Part shown: piece by piece, positions 1 to 6,709 of the stretch
Layout of the letters: each line of letters opens with the position of its first letter
Position numbering within the stretch: position 1 is the stretch's first letter
DNA from: Clostridiales bacterium
GTDB lineage: Bacteria > Bacillota > Clostridia > Oscillospirales > Oscillospiraceae
Reading direction: 5' to 3'
Length of the DNA stretch: 12,920 nt
Assembly (NCBI GenBank): GCA_004551945.1
Contig: SFPN01000040.1
Coordinates: 1-12,920 of the forward strand
Notes under the pieces: generated by a model
Database searches by the model: none
Told to the model about the DNA's origin: nothing
The model's input: only the letters and a program-made list of their open reading frames with translations
Program-made: the position numbers and the translations under genes

Positions 1-1
1 C

Positions 2-127
2 CGCCCCACCCTCTTCCGTCCCCCCTTCGGGGAGTACGACGACCACGTGGTCACCACCGTCCGCGGCATGGGCCTGGAGGTCATCCAGTGGGATGTGGAA
101 CCATTGGCAGCACCTGCAAGAGCTTGA
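2..127 (+). pseudogene. Truncated polysaccharide deacetylase (NodB/PdaB-like) remnant
   Basis: The frame is open from the left window edge to TGA at 125-127 and reads LFRPPFGEYDDHVVTTVRGM followed by GLEVIQWDVE. RPPFGEYDD is the conserved third motif of NodB-type deacetylases, which remove N-acetyl groups from peptidoglycan or chitin-like polymers. IQWDV is the start of the fourth motif, normally IQWDVDSLDW in sporulation PdaB-like members. The homology stops inside this motif and the frame ends ten codons later, so the DW part and the motif with the last catalytic His (LxxHD) are missing. A +1 frame just after reads WQHLQEL, which may be a frameshifted trace. The opine dehydrogenase gene ends 15 bases further on the other strand. 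I infer a gene broken by insertion or deletion at about 105-140. Its N-terminus lies outside the window. Confidence 0.6.
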
Positions 128-142
128 GGGACAAGGAGAGGA

Positions 143-1219
143 TCAGCCCAGCTTCTCCCGGATCTCTTCCACAGAGCAGCCTGCCAGGCCCAGCTTTTCC
201 AGGGTACGCCCGGAAGCCCGGTAATCCTTCCCCATCATGGCATTGGCCAGAGAAATCACCGCGTCCATCGCCGGGGTGGGAACCCCAGCGGCTCTGCCGT
301 ATTCACACAGAGGAACCAGACCACAGGGCACGTCCTCCGTCACATAGCGGTTGTCGATGGTTTTCTCCGACTGAGCGGCACGATAGTAGGGATTGTTCTG
401 AAAGACCTGATACAAATTCTCCCCGGTCACATCGTAAGCTGCGGCCTGCCACTCCATCAGGCTGGTCACCTTCACCCCGTAGGCTGCCCCCACAGCCACC
501 CGTTCCGCGTCCATGGCCTCCAGCAGCCGGGCCACAGAGGGGGTGATGCCCTCCGCATAGTAGGAAAAGATCTCGCCGCACTCAGTCCGGCCGGCGTTCA
601 CCAGGGTGGGCGCCGGATGGATCATGGCGCTCATGTTGTCAAAATCAATGGCAAGGATGCTCTTCGCCGGGCGCAGCTGGGGAAAAATGCCGGCGAGCAG
701 CTGGGCCACCCGGTCAGTCTCCCCCACCGGATAGGTAATAAAGTCCATCACTTTTTTGGCCGCGATGCAGTTGACCACCCCCGGCTCCTTCATCCGGCAG
801 CCGTAGATCAAATCCTGCACCGTGCCCACTACGATCTCCTTCCCGGACCGGGAACGGAGGGTATTATAAAATTCCATCAGGCCCCCGGTCTGTCCCGGGT
901 TGAGGACGATCACCTGCCCGTCCTCCACATACTCCGCCATCTGGCAGGCCAGGTCATAGTGGCTGTCCGCCGTGGTGACCACCATGATGATCTCCGCGCC
1001 GGAAACCGCCCGAGCCAGATCCGTGGTTACCAGGGGGATCTGCCCCTGGCACTCCACCCGGCCAACCACCTGGATGCTTCCGCCCCAGGACTGGATCTCC
1101 CGGACCACCGCCGGGTCCCGGTCCATCAGGGCCACCGGGTGACCCTTGGAGGCGATCAGAGACGCCAAAAGCTTTCCGCCGTTTCCTGCGCCGATCACCG
1201 CATATTGCAAAGGTTTCAT
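143..1219 (-). CDS. NAD/NADP octopine/nopaline dehydrogenase family protein
   Basis: A 358-residue protein of the opine dehydrogenase family, which reductively couples an amino acid to a 2-oxo acid with NAD(P)H, or runs the reverse oxidation, in the cytoplasm. The N-terminal Rossmann fold has GAGNGG (about residues 10-15) and ends its second strand in LMDRD. The C-terminal Octopine_DH domain has IHPAPTLVNAG with a His at about 201. An Arg and an Asp five residues apart (RYVTED, about 291-296) match the spacing of the substrate-binding Arg/Asp pair of scallop octopine dehydrogenase. I chose the ATG at 1219 because AGGAGGT (1228-1234) lies about 8-9 bases upstream; the ATG at 1225 would be too close. 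It is the last gene of the operon, separated from the FAD oxidase gene by a strong hairpin, so its expression may be uncoupled. The family is clear; the substrate is unknown. Confidence 0.88.
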   Translation of the reverse strand: MKPLQYAVIGAGNGGKLLASLIASKGHPVALMDRDPAVVREIQSWGGSIQVVGRVECQGQIPLVTTDLARAVSGAEIIMVVTTADSHYDLACQMAEYVEDGQVIVLNPGQTGGLMEFYNTLRSRSGKEIVVGTVQDLIYGCRMKEPGVVNCIAAKKVMDFITYPVGETDRVAQLLAGIFPQLRPAKSILAIDFDNMSAMIHPAPTLVNAGRTECGEIFSYYAEGITPSVARLLEAMDAERVAVGAAYGVKVTSLMEWQAAAYDVTGENLYQVFQNNPYYRAAQSEKTIDNRYVTEDVPCGLVPLCEYGRAAGVPTPAMDAVISLANAMMGKDYRASGRTLEKLGLAGCSVEEIREKLG

Positions 1220-1227
1220 TGTCATTG

Positions 1228-1234
1228 ACCTCCT
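1228..1234 (-). promoter_or_regulatory. Ribosome binding site of the opine dehydrogenase gene
   Basis: AGGAGGT on the minus strand. Two in-frame ATG codons follow. The nearer one (1225) leaves only about 3 bases after the GGAGG core, while the second (1219) leaves about 9, so the second is preferred. Confidence 0.7.
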
Positions 1235-1240
1235 GTGTCA

Positions 1241-1276
1241 GAAAAGTAAGGCAGGCCGGAACAATTCCGGCCTGCC
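1241..1276 (-). terminator. Hairpin (attenuator/terminator) between FAD oxidase and opine dehydrogenase genes
   Basis: A perfect 12-bp stem (GGCAGGCCGGAA at 1250-1261 and TTCCGGCCTGCC at 1265-1276) closes a 3-base loop. Read on the minus strand it is followed by TTACTTTTC, an imperfect U-tract. It starts 16 bases after the stop codon of the FAD oxidase gene. It probably ends part of the transcription of the operon and lowers expression of the last gene. It could instead act as a 3' RNA stabiliser. Confidence 0.7.
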
Positions 1277-1292
1277 CAGAGAGTGGCGCTCC

Positions 1293-2459
1293 TCACAGGA
1301 AGCGCCGGGAAGAGAGAGGAGAGATATCGAAGGGAGCCTGTCCATGACAGACCAGATCCGCAACAATGCTGCCGGTGATGGGAGAAAGGGCGATGCCGTC
1401 TCCCTCGTGACCGCAGGCCATGATAAAGCCCTCCAGGTCCCCCAGCTTTCCCACAATGGGCAAGCCGTCCGGCGTGTAAGGCCGCAGGCCGGAGAACATC
1501 CGCATGATCTTCATGTCCTTCAGGCAGGGATAAACCTTTGCCGCCCCCTGAATCATCAGGCGAATGCCATCAAAGGTGATTCCCTTGTCAAAATCTGCAA
1601 ATTCCCGGGTACCATTGATGAGGATGGTACCTGCTTCGCTCTGTTCCAGCGCGAAGGTGTAGCCGGTGCGCTTGATGGTCTCGTCGGTAATGAGCTCAGG
1701 GTGGAACTTCACCGTCTGGTAGCTGGAGCTTGTGATCATGTGCATCACCCGGGGACCGCAGGGCTCCATAGCCACGATCTGCCCCCGGCGGGGCTTAATG
1801 GGCAGCGTTTCATAGCCCAGCATGGCGGCGATTTTTCCGCCCCAGGTGCCGCAGCAGTTCACCACGGTGTCCGCATAAAAATCTCCCTTGTTGGTGTGCA
1901 CGCCGATCACCCGGTCCCCTTCCCGGAGGAAGCCCGTGACCTCAGTCTCGTTGTGGAACACCGCCCCCAGCCGCTTGGCGTTGGCCACCAGGGCGTAAAT
2001 GTACTTGAACACATCAATGTAACCGCTCTCCGGAATCAGCAGCGCGTTGGTCAGGTCGTCTGCCATATAGGGTTCGTATTCGTGGAGCTGCTTGTGGTCC
2101 AGCATCTCCAGGTGGAAGCCCTGGGGAATGTCCTCCCGCAGCATGCTTTGCTTCACCAGGTCGTACTCCAGCTCGTTCTCGATGATCTGCAGGGTGCCTA
2201 CATCATATTGCAGGCCAATGTCCCCCTCCAGCTCCTCAGCCAGCTGCGGAAAAAGGACCTTGCTGCGAAGGAAGAGTTCCAGATGATACCCCGGCTTTTT
2301 GGTAAACCAGGACAGCAAACCGCCGGTGGCGCCGCCGGTTCCCATGCAGGAGTCCTTTTTCTCCAGAACCGTCACCTTTTTCCCTGCCCGGGCCAGAAAA
2401 TACGCGCTGGCGGACCCCACGGCGCCTGCCCCAATCACAATCACATCGCTTTTATTCAT
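1293..2459 (-). CDS. FAD-dependent oxidoreductase, DadA/HcnC-like (amine/imino acid dehydrogenase catalytic subunit)
   Basis: A 388-residue DAO-superfamily flavoprotein that oxidises a C-N bond in amino, imino or N-substituted acids. The N-terminal dinucleotide site is GAGAVG (10-15), with VLEK supplying the acidic residue (E33) for the FAD ribose. The C-terminus carries RPYTPDGLPIVG and GFIMACGHEGDGIALSP, the FAD-contacting signature of sarcosine oxidase, DadA and HcnC relatives. Length is normal for the family. I chose the ATG at 2459; it overlaps the stop of the upstream BFD gene (ATGAATAA), which implies translational coupling. A TTG five codons earlier is possible. By its place after HcnA-, HcnB-, ferredoxin- and BFD-like genes it is probably the substrate-oxidising subunit (like OoxB, HcnC or archaeal PdhB). 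The substrate is not determined; opine, D-amino acid or proline-type compounds are candidates. Confidence 0.88.
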   Translation of the reverse strand: MNKSDVIVIGAGAVGSASAYFLARAGKKVTVLEKKDSCMGTGGATGGLLSWFTKKPGYHLELFLRSKVLFPQLAEELEGDIGLQYDVGTLQIIENELEYDLVKQSMLREDIPQGFHLEMLDHKQLHEYEPYMADDLTNALLIPESGYIDVFKYIYALVANAKRLGAVFHNETEVTGFLREGDRVIGVHTNKGDFYADTVVNCCGTWGGKIAAMLGYETLPIKPRRGQIVAMEPCGPRVMHMITSSSYQTVKFHPELITDETIKRTGYTFALEQSEAGTILINGTREFADFDKGITFDGIRLMIQGAAKVYPCLKDMKIMRMFSGLRPYTPDGLPIVGKLGDLEGFIMACGHEGDGIALSPITGSIVADLVCHGQAPFDISPLSSRRFL

Positions 2460-2733
2460 CGCTGTCCCCCCCAAGAAAGGCCGTCAGATCTACCGGGCGG
2501 ACCGGCGCCCTGAACGTGGACGGCAGGATCTCTTCCATGCTCTTTCCCGTGGCTTCGGAAAGAATTTTCGCCACAAGGCGCTGACAGGTCTTGCCCTGGC
2601 ACAGGCCCATGCCGGCCCGGGTTCTCTTCTTGATGCCGTCTATGGTAAGCGCACCATCCCGAATGGCCTGCAGGATTTCTCCCTTTGTCACTTCTTCGCA
2701 ACGACAGATAATCAGGTTGTCATCGTTTGCCAT
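2452..2733 (-). CDS. BFD-like [2Fe-2S] protein, stand-alone subunit
   Basis: A 93-residue protein with a bacterioferritin-associated-ferredoxin-like fold. The four cluster ligands are Cys10 and Cys12 (ICRCEEVT) and Cys45 and Cys50 (GMGLCQGKTC), the CxC and Cx4C arrangement seen in BFD domains of HcnB and opine oxidase A subunits. In those proteins the domain is usually fused to the C-terminus of the FAD/NAD subunit; here it is a separate gene. The start at ATG 2733 has GGAG about 8 bases upstream; the TTG at 2760 is less likely. It begins 16 bases after the ferredoxin gene stop and overlaps the FAD oxidase start. Likely role: one-electron relay between the two flavoproteins. After the second Cys pair there is a roughly 40-residue tail (VRPVDLTAFLGG) of the kind that may dock to a partner. 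Confidence 0.85.
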   Translation of the reverse strand: MANDDNLIICRCEEVTKGEILQAIRDGALTIDGIKKRTRAGMGLCQGKTCQRLVAKILSEATGKSMEEILPSTFRAPVRPVDLTAFLGGDSDE

Positions 2734-2749
2734 GCTGCTCACTCCTTCC

Positions 2750-3259
2750 TTATTCCCCAAGGCGCTTCATGCTGCGCACATCGTCCGCAAATTCCTTGGG
2801 AATCGCCAAGGAGACAACACTGGTGCCGGCGTTAGACGGGATATTTACCACTTTGACCACCCGGCCCTGGCAGACCACTTGTCCCGCCCGATCCACCGCG
2901 TCCACCAAGTCTCCCTTCTCGGGCAGCGGCAGATATTCAAAGGGGAAGTCCACCGTGGCTTCGGTTTCGCTGTAGGCCTTGTTGACGATGAAGATTGCCA
3001 GCCCCGGGCACTGGGCCACGCAGAGCCCGCAGCCCGTGCAGGCCTCCTCATCCAGACAGGGCAGGGCCGTGATATTCTCCCCGATCTGAATGGCGCCGAA
3101 CTTGCAGGCGGACTCACAGGGGTTGCAGGGGATCTCCTGCAGACACTCCACCACGGCCACCCGGCCTTTGCTCATCCGCTCCTCCGAGGGCTTGCCCGGG
3201 AAGCTCGCCAGTTCCTGGGCAGAGGGAACTCCGGTATACAAATAGCCTTCTTTTCTCAT
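2750..3259 (-). CDS. 4Fe-4S dicluster ferredoxin subunit of the dehydrogenase complex
   Basis: A 169-residue protein with two iron-sulfur motifs. The first uses Cys39, Cys45, Cys48 and Cys52 (CLQEIPCNPCESACKFGAI). The second is a classical CxxCxxCxxxCP at Cys74, 77, 80 and 84. An extra Cys68 lies just before the second motif. The remaining 80 residues (about 90-169) carry no cysteine ligands except one isolated Cys and probably form a partner-binding domain. The ATG overlaps the stop of the HcnB-like gene (ATGA at 3256-3259), so translation is coupled. Such a protein sits between the NAD/FAD subunit and the small BFD-type subunit in proline-dehydrogenase-type complexes (pdhAFXB order, recalled from family knowledge). 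The role is inferred as electron transfer within a cytoplasmic or membrane-associated complex. Confidence 0.83.
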   Translation of the reverse strand: MRKEGYLYTGVPSAQELASFPGKPSEERMSKGRVAVVECLQEIPCNPCESACKFGAIQIGENITALPCLDEEACTGCGLCVAQCPGLAIFIVNKAYSETEATVDFPFEYLPLPEKGDLVDAVDRAGQVVCQGRVVKVVNIPSNAGTSVVSLAIPKEFADDVRSMKRLGE

Positions 3260-4383
3260 TGGACTGCAGCGCCTCCCATCTTCTTTTTATAGGTCTCCAT
3301 AGCCGCCAGCTGCTTCTGCTTCAGCTGTCTGCGCCTCTCCCCAAAGGGGCCGGAGCGCAGCACGGCCAGGCGGTGATATACGGCCTGCTTCTTCTCCGCA
3401 GCGTCAGCCGGCGTCAGGTATCCCAGGGCTTCCGCCGCAGCGATTCCTGCCAGGTTGCCTTCCTCCATGGCTGTGGAGGCTTCCTCCACGCCGGTCACAT
3501 CCCCGGCCACATAGACCCCGGGAACGGTGGTCTCCATGTTCTCGTCGTGGAGGGGGACATGCCCGCCGAAAGGAGCCAGGTACTCAAACTGACAGCCTGC
3601 CATCCAGGCCAGCTCGGTCATGGGGTTCAGGCCTACGGCCAGGCATACGGTGTCGCAGTCGATGATCCGCTCGCTGCCGGGGATCTCCGCAAAGGAGCTG
3701 TCCAGATCCACCAGCTCCACCCCGGTGACCTCTGTCTCCCCCAGAATCCGCTTGATGGTGGTGGAGGTTAAAATGGGGACGCCCGCCCGCCGGATCTTGC
3801 CGGCGTGGACGGCATAGCCGCCGATCTTGTCCGCTGCCTCCACCAGGGAGACCACCTCCGCCCCAGCCTGCATCAGCTGGTAGGAAACAATAAGCCCCAC
3901 GTTGCCAGAACCCACCATCACAATCTTTTTCCCGGGGAGAACCCGGTTGATGTTGATCATGGTCTGGGCCGCGCCGGCTCCCATGACGCCAGGCAGGGTG
4001 CTGCCGGGAAAGGCCAGGTAGTTTTCCTTGGCCCCCGCCGCAATGATGTATTTCTTCGCCTCCACCACAGCGGCCTTGCCCTGGTGGATCAATCCCATCT
4101 GCAGATTGGGGAACAGTCCGTAGGCCAGGGAGTCCAGCATGACTTCCGCCCCGGATTCCTCCACCTGCCTGAGCAGCTCCTCGCCGATGTGATAGCCCCG
4201 AATCCCCGCTTTGTGCTCCTGAGAACCAAAAAACTTGTGGATCTGCTTGAACAGCTGCCCACCAGGCCGTTTGTTCTCGTCAATGACCAGCACCTTGGCG
4301 CCGGCAGAGGCCGCCTGAATGGCAGCGCTGAGCCCGGCAGAGCCTGCGCCGATAATGGCGATCTCTGTTTCAAACTTTTTCAT
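3256..4383 (-). CDS. HcnB/OoxA-like FAD/NAD(P)-dependent oxidoreductase subunit
   Basis: A 375-residue pyridine nucleotide-disulfide-oxidoreductase fold protein. It has an N-terminal FAD site GAGSAG (12-17), a second dinucleotide site GSGNVG (158-163) and the terminal FAD motif YVAGDVTGVEEAS (291-303). GGQLFKQIHKFFGS (41-54) is typical of HcnB, opine oxidase A and hydroxyproline dehydrogenase alpha subunits. There is no C-terminal BFD domain; that function is encoded by the separate gene at 2452-2733. The start at ATG 4383 has AAGGAGAG 7 bases upstream and lies 14 bases after the HcnA-like gene. The frame stays open to 4518, but that extension lies inside the upstream gene and looks like a shadow. 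Probable role: passing electrons from the DAO subunit to NAD(P)+ or another acceptor. Confidence 0.87.
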   Translation of the reverse strand: MKKFETEIAIIGAGSAGLSAAIQAASAGAKVLVIDENKRPGGQLFKQIHKFFGSQEHKAGIRGYHIGEELLRQVEESGAEVMLDSLAYGLFPNLQMGLIHQGKAAVVEAKKYIIAAGAKENYLAFPGSTLPGVMGAGAAQTMININRVLPGKKIVMVGSGNVGLIVSYQLMQAGAEVVSLVEAADKIGGYAVHAGKIRRAGVPILTSTTIKRILGETEVTGVELVDLDSSFAEIPGSERIIDCDTVCLAVGLNPMTELAWMAGCQFEYLAPFGGHVPLHDENMETTVPGVYVAGDVTGVEEASTAMEEGNLAGIAAAEALGYLTPADAAEKKQAVYHRLAVLRSGPFGERRRQLKQKQLAAMETYKKKMGGAAVQ

Positions 4384-4397
4384 GGTTCCACTCTCCT

Positions 4398-4709
4398 TTA
4401 CGCCAGCCCGTGCTGCGTCTCCACCTTCATCCCGTCCCGAACCAGGGTGATGCAGGTGCGGGTGTTGGGCTTGCCGTCCACGATCATCATGCAGTCCGTG
4501 CAGCGGCCGATGGCGCAAAAAATGCCCCGGGGCTTGTGTTCCTTCTGTGTGGTGCGGAAGGCCCGGTGCCCGGCGCTGATCAGCGCGGCAGCAATGGGTT
4601 CCCCCTCATAGGCCTGGAGGGGCTCCCCGTCAAAATATATGGTGACGGTTTTTCTTTCCTCTGCTTCGCCAAGAATCGGGTGATGCTTGACTCTCATAGA
4701 ATGTTCCAT
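4398..4709 (-). CDS. HcnA-like (2Fe-2S) ferredoxin subunit
   Basis: A 103-residue plant-type [2Fe-2S] protein (Fer2_4 family). Ligands are Cys65, Cys70, Cys73 and Cys86 (PRGIFCAIGRCTDC, then RTC). Proteins of this size and motif are the small subunit of hydrogen cyanide synthase, opine oxidase and hydroxyproline/sarcosine dehydrogenase complexes. The ATG at 4709 has GAGG 7 bases upstream. It is the first gene of the five-gene redox module and follows the racemase-family gene after a 45-base gap with no terminator. The N-terminal 18 residues (MEHSMRVKHHPILGEAEE) precede the first beta strand and include HHPILGE, a common lead-in in this family. Confidence 0.87.
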   Translation of the reverse strand: MEHSMRVKHHPILGEAEERKTVTIYFDGEPLQAYEGEPIAAALISAGHRAFRTTQKEHKPRGIFCAIGRCTDCMMIVDGKPNTRTCITLVRDGMKVETQHGLA

Positions 4710-4754
4710 ATTGATACCTCTTTTTCCACTGTGGCTTGCCGCCGGTTTTCCTGA

Positions 4755-5474
4755 TCACAGGAAGCCATGGAACGGCTTGCGAACCAGCGCGCTGTAAACA
4801 TAGTTGGCCAGGGTAGTGTAGTCAAACACCGGCAGACCGGTCTTTTTTTGTACCGCAGCGGCGAAGGGCGGCATATTGGTGCACTCAAAGACCAGCGCGC
4901 CGATCTCCGGGTGCTCCCGCACCAGCTTCTCCGCATGGTTTTCCATCTCCCGCTGGAGATCGTCCGTGTCGTAGCTCCCGTCAGGGGAGTTGAAGGCATC
5001 CAGGAAGAAGGTTTCCTCCAGGCCGATGACTACCTTGGGCACATGCTCAATCCCTGCGCCTGCAAAGTGCTTCTCCCCCAGCGCCTGGGCATTGGCGGTG
5101 ATGATGCCCACCTTCTGGTCGGGTCTGAGCATTTTGGACACCAGGTCTGCCTGCATCAGGCTGGAGGTAAAAACCGGCACGCTGACCGCCGCCGCCAGTT
5201 CCTTCTGAAAAGCAGCCAGAAAACCACAGCTGGTGGTGATGGCCTTGCAGCCAGCAGCCTCCAGCTCCTTTGCCCCCCGCAGGAAGGGTTCCAGCAGGGT
5301 GGGGTCCCCGTTGAGGACCCGGTCGCCGCCTGCGCCGTCTATAATCTTGAACATGACCGGGAAATCATAGGTTGTGGCGTTGCCCACATCCCCTGGAATC
5401 CGGGCAAATTTCGAATCCAGCATCAGAATGCCGAGCGCCATGCCATAATTTCCATATCCGCCGTGAACCAGCAT
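4755..5474 (-). CDS. Aspartate/glutamate racemase superfamily protein
   Basis: A 239-residue cytoplasmic protein of the Asp/Glu/hydantoin racemase superfamily, in the branch that starts GGYGNYG...LGILMLDSKFARIPGDVGNATTYDFPV. Two candidate catalytic cysteines are present, Cys83 (TTSCGF) and Cys198 (FECTNMPP), one in each half, as expected for two-base cofactor-independent racemases. I chose ATG 5474 because GAGG lies 9 bases upstream; a TTG at 5495 would add seven residues but has no good ribosome binding site. The gene lies between the TRAP receptor gene and the redox module, so it may set the stereochemistry of the imported substrate or a product amino acid before oxidation. Some members of this superfamily are decarboxylases or isomerases, so racemase activity is only a family-level guess. 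Confidence 0.8.
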   Translation of the reverse strand: MLVHGGYGNYGMALGILMLDSKFARIPGDVGNATTYDFPVMFKIIDGAGGDRVLNGDPTLLEPFLRGAKELEAAGCKAITTSCGFLAAFQKELAAAVSVPVFTSSLMQADLVSKMLRPDQKVGIITANAQALGEKHFAGAGIEHVPKVVIGLEETFFLDAFNSPDGSYDTDDLQREMENHAEKLVREHPEIGALVFECTNMPPFAAAVQKKTGLPVFDYTTLANYVYSALVRKPFHGFL

Positions 5475-5541
5475 CGGATATCGCCTCGCTTTCAATCGTC
5501 TTAATGAAGTATCGTTGGTTTCTTTCTCCTGACATTGCTAA

Positions 5542-5563
5542 GGGAGGGCAGCGATGCCCTCCC
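5542..5563 (-). terminator. GC-rich hairpin between dctP and the racemase-family gene
   Basis: A perfect 9-bp stem (GGGAGGGCA at 5542-5550, TGCCCTCCC at 5555-5563) with a 4-base loop. Read on the minus strand the following bases are TTAGCAATG, not a U-tract, so it is unlikely to be an efficient terminator. It sits 24 bases after the dctP stop. It more likely protects the 3' end of the TRAP part of the mRNA after processing, allowing more TRAP receptor than enzyme. A stray AGGAG (5526-5530) follows with no start codon at the right distance. Confidence 0.5.
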
Positions 5564-5586
5564 CTGCAACATGAAACTGTTTCGGA

Positions 5587-6642
5587 TCAGGCGATCGCTT
5601 CCACCTCGGCCATGATCTGGTCATAGAGCTCGTCGCCCAGCTCCTGACGTGCGTAAGGCTCAACGGCCGCACGAACCGCCTCAGCAAACCCTGCCAGCTC
5701 TTCGTCGGTGAACTCCATCACCGTAATGCCGGCGTCTGCCAGCATCTGCTCGTAGTTTGCCTGAGAGGTTTCTGCGTCCTCCCAGCGCTTGGCCTCCAGT
5801 TCGGCAGCGCAGGTGGTCAGCACTTCCTTCTGGTTGTCAGACAGCTTGTCCCAGGTGGAAGAACCCACGCACAGGAACTGCAGCTCGAAGTGGTCGTTCA
5901 CAGGCAGATAGTACTTCAGCAGGTCACGGAATTCATTGTAATAGCCCTCTGCGCCGCCGCCGATGGTGCCGTCAATGACGCCGGTCTGCAGGGAGGTGAA
6001 GATGTCAGAGTAGTTCAGCGGGGTGGACATGAAGCCGAAGGTGGCAGCCATGGCCTCATAGGTCTCTGTGGCGGGGATGCGGATCTTCAGGCCCTGGTCC
6101 TCCATGGCGGTGATGTCCGCTTTGGGCTCCTTGGCCAGAGCAATGCCGCCAAAATACATGGGGTAAGTGCCCAGAATGCGGAAATCATTGTCCAGGCAGA
6201 TCTCGGACATGGTCTGCACAATCAGGCCGTCATCCTTGAAGATCTCCCGTGCCTCGTCCCAGTTCTTTGCCAGGTAGGGGATGGTCCAGCAGTTCATGCG
6301 GGAATCCAGGCTCACGCCGATGGTAGCCAGCATCATGTCCACATCACCCAGTGCCATCCGCTCGATCATAGCGGTGTAGTCACCCAGAGAGGAAGCGGGA
6401 TAAATTTCAAACTCGATGGTACCGTTGGTCTGCTCAGTTACCTTCTGGCAGAATTCCTCCACATCCAGGTCAGTGGGAGAACCCTCTGCTCTCATGTGGC
6501 CGATCTTGAACACAAAGTGTTCCTCCTCTGTGGACGCGGTCTCTCCGGCGGTCTCGCCTTCCCCGGAGCTACCGCAGGCAGACAGGGAAAGCACCGTGAA
6601 GAGCATCATGGCAGCAAGCAGGATCGAAAGAAATCTTTTCAT
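5587..6642 (-). CDS. dctP: TRAP transporter substrate-binding lipoprotein DctP
   Basis: A 351-residue extracytoplasmic solute receptor of the DctP family. The signal peptide ends in the lipobox LSAC, giving lipidated Cys23, as expected for a Gram-positive binding protein anchored to the membrane. A linker rich in Gly, Glu and Thr follows (24-41). The ligand domain has the conserved region GLKIRIPATETYEAM; Arg188 corresponds to the Arg that salt-bridges the substrate carboxylate in this family. It also has LNYSDIFTSLQTGVIDG (209-225). The start has AAGGAG 8 bases upstream. The gene follows dctM after 67 bases. It confers substrate specificity on the transporter. The ligand is probably a small carboxylate or amino-acid derivative, judged from the downstream enzymes. 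Confidence 0.93.
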   Translation of the reverse strand: MKRFLSILLAAMMLFTVLSLSACGSSGEGETAGETASTEEEHFVFKIGHMRAEGSPTDLDVEEFCQKVTEQTNGTIEFEIYPASSLGDYTAMIERMALGDVDMMLATIGVSLDSRMNCWTIPYLAKNWDEAREIFKDDGLIVQTMSEICLDNDFRILGTYPMYFGGIALAKEPKADITAMEDQGLKIRIPATETYEAMAATFGFMSTPLNYSDIFTSLQTGVIDGTIGGGAEGYYNEFRDLLKYYLPVNDHFELQFLCVGSSTWDKLSDNQKEVLTTCAAELEAKRWEDAETSQANYEQMLADAGITVMEFTDEELAGFAEAVRAAVEPYARQELGDELYDQIMAEVEAIA

Positions 6643-6670
6643 GGTCGTTTCTCCTTTTCATTTTTTATTT

Positions 6671-6683
6671 CCATGTCACATGG
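6671..6683. repeat. 13-bp palindrome in the dctM-dctP gap
   Basis: CCATGT C ACATGG is a perfect inverted repeat with a single central base, located between the two TRAP genes. On the minus strand an A-rich stretch follows it, then the dctP ribosome binding site. The arms are too close for a stable full hairpin, so it could be a protein-binding site or chance. Confidence 0.35.
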
Positions 6684-6709
6684 GATTACAAAAGGGATAG
6701 GGGCGCCCA

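Noticed and set aside
1146..2513. A 455-codon open frame on the plus strand
   Set aside because: Antisense to the FAD oxidoreductase, whose motifs and ribosome binding site are clear. No recognisable motif in the plus frame.
4384..4518. N-terminal extension of the HcnB-like protein by 45 residues
   Set aside because: It lies inside the HcnA-like gene in another frame, is His/Arg/Gly-rich, and a good ribosome binding site precedes the inner ATG at 4383.
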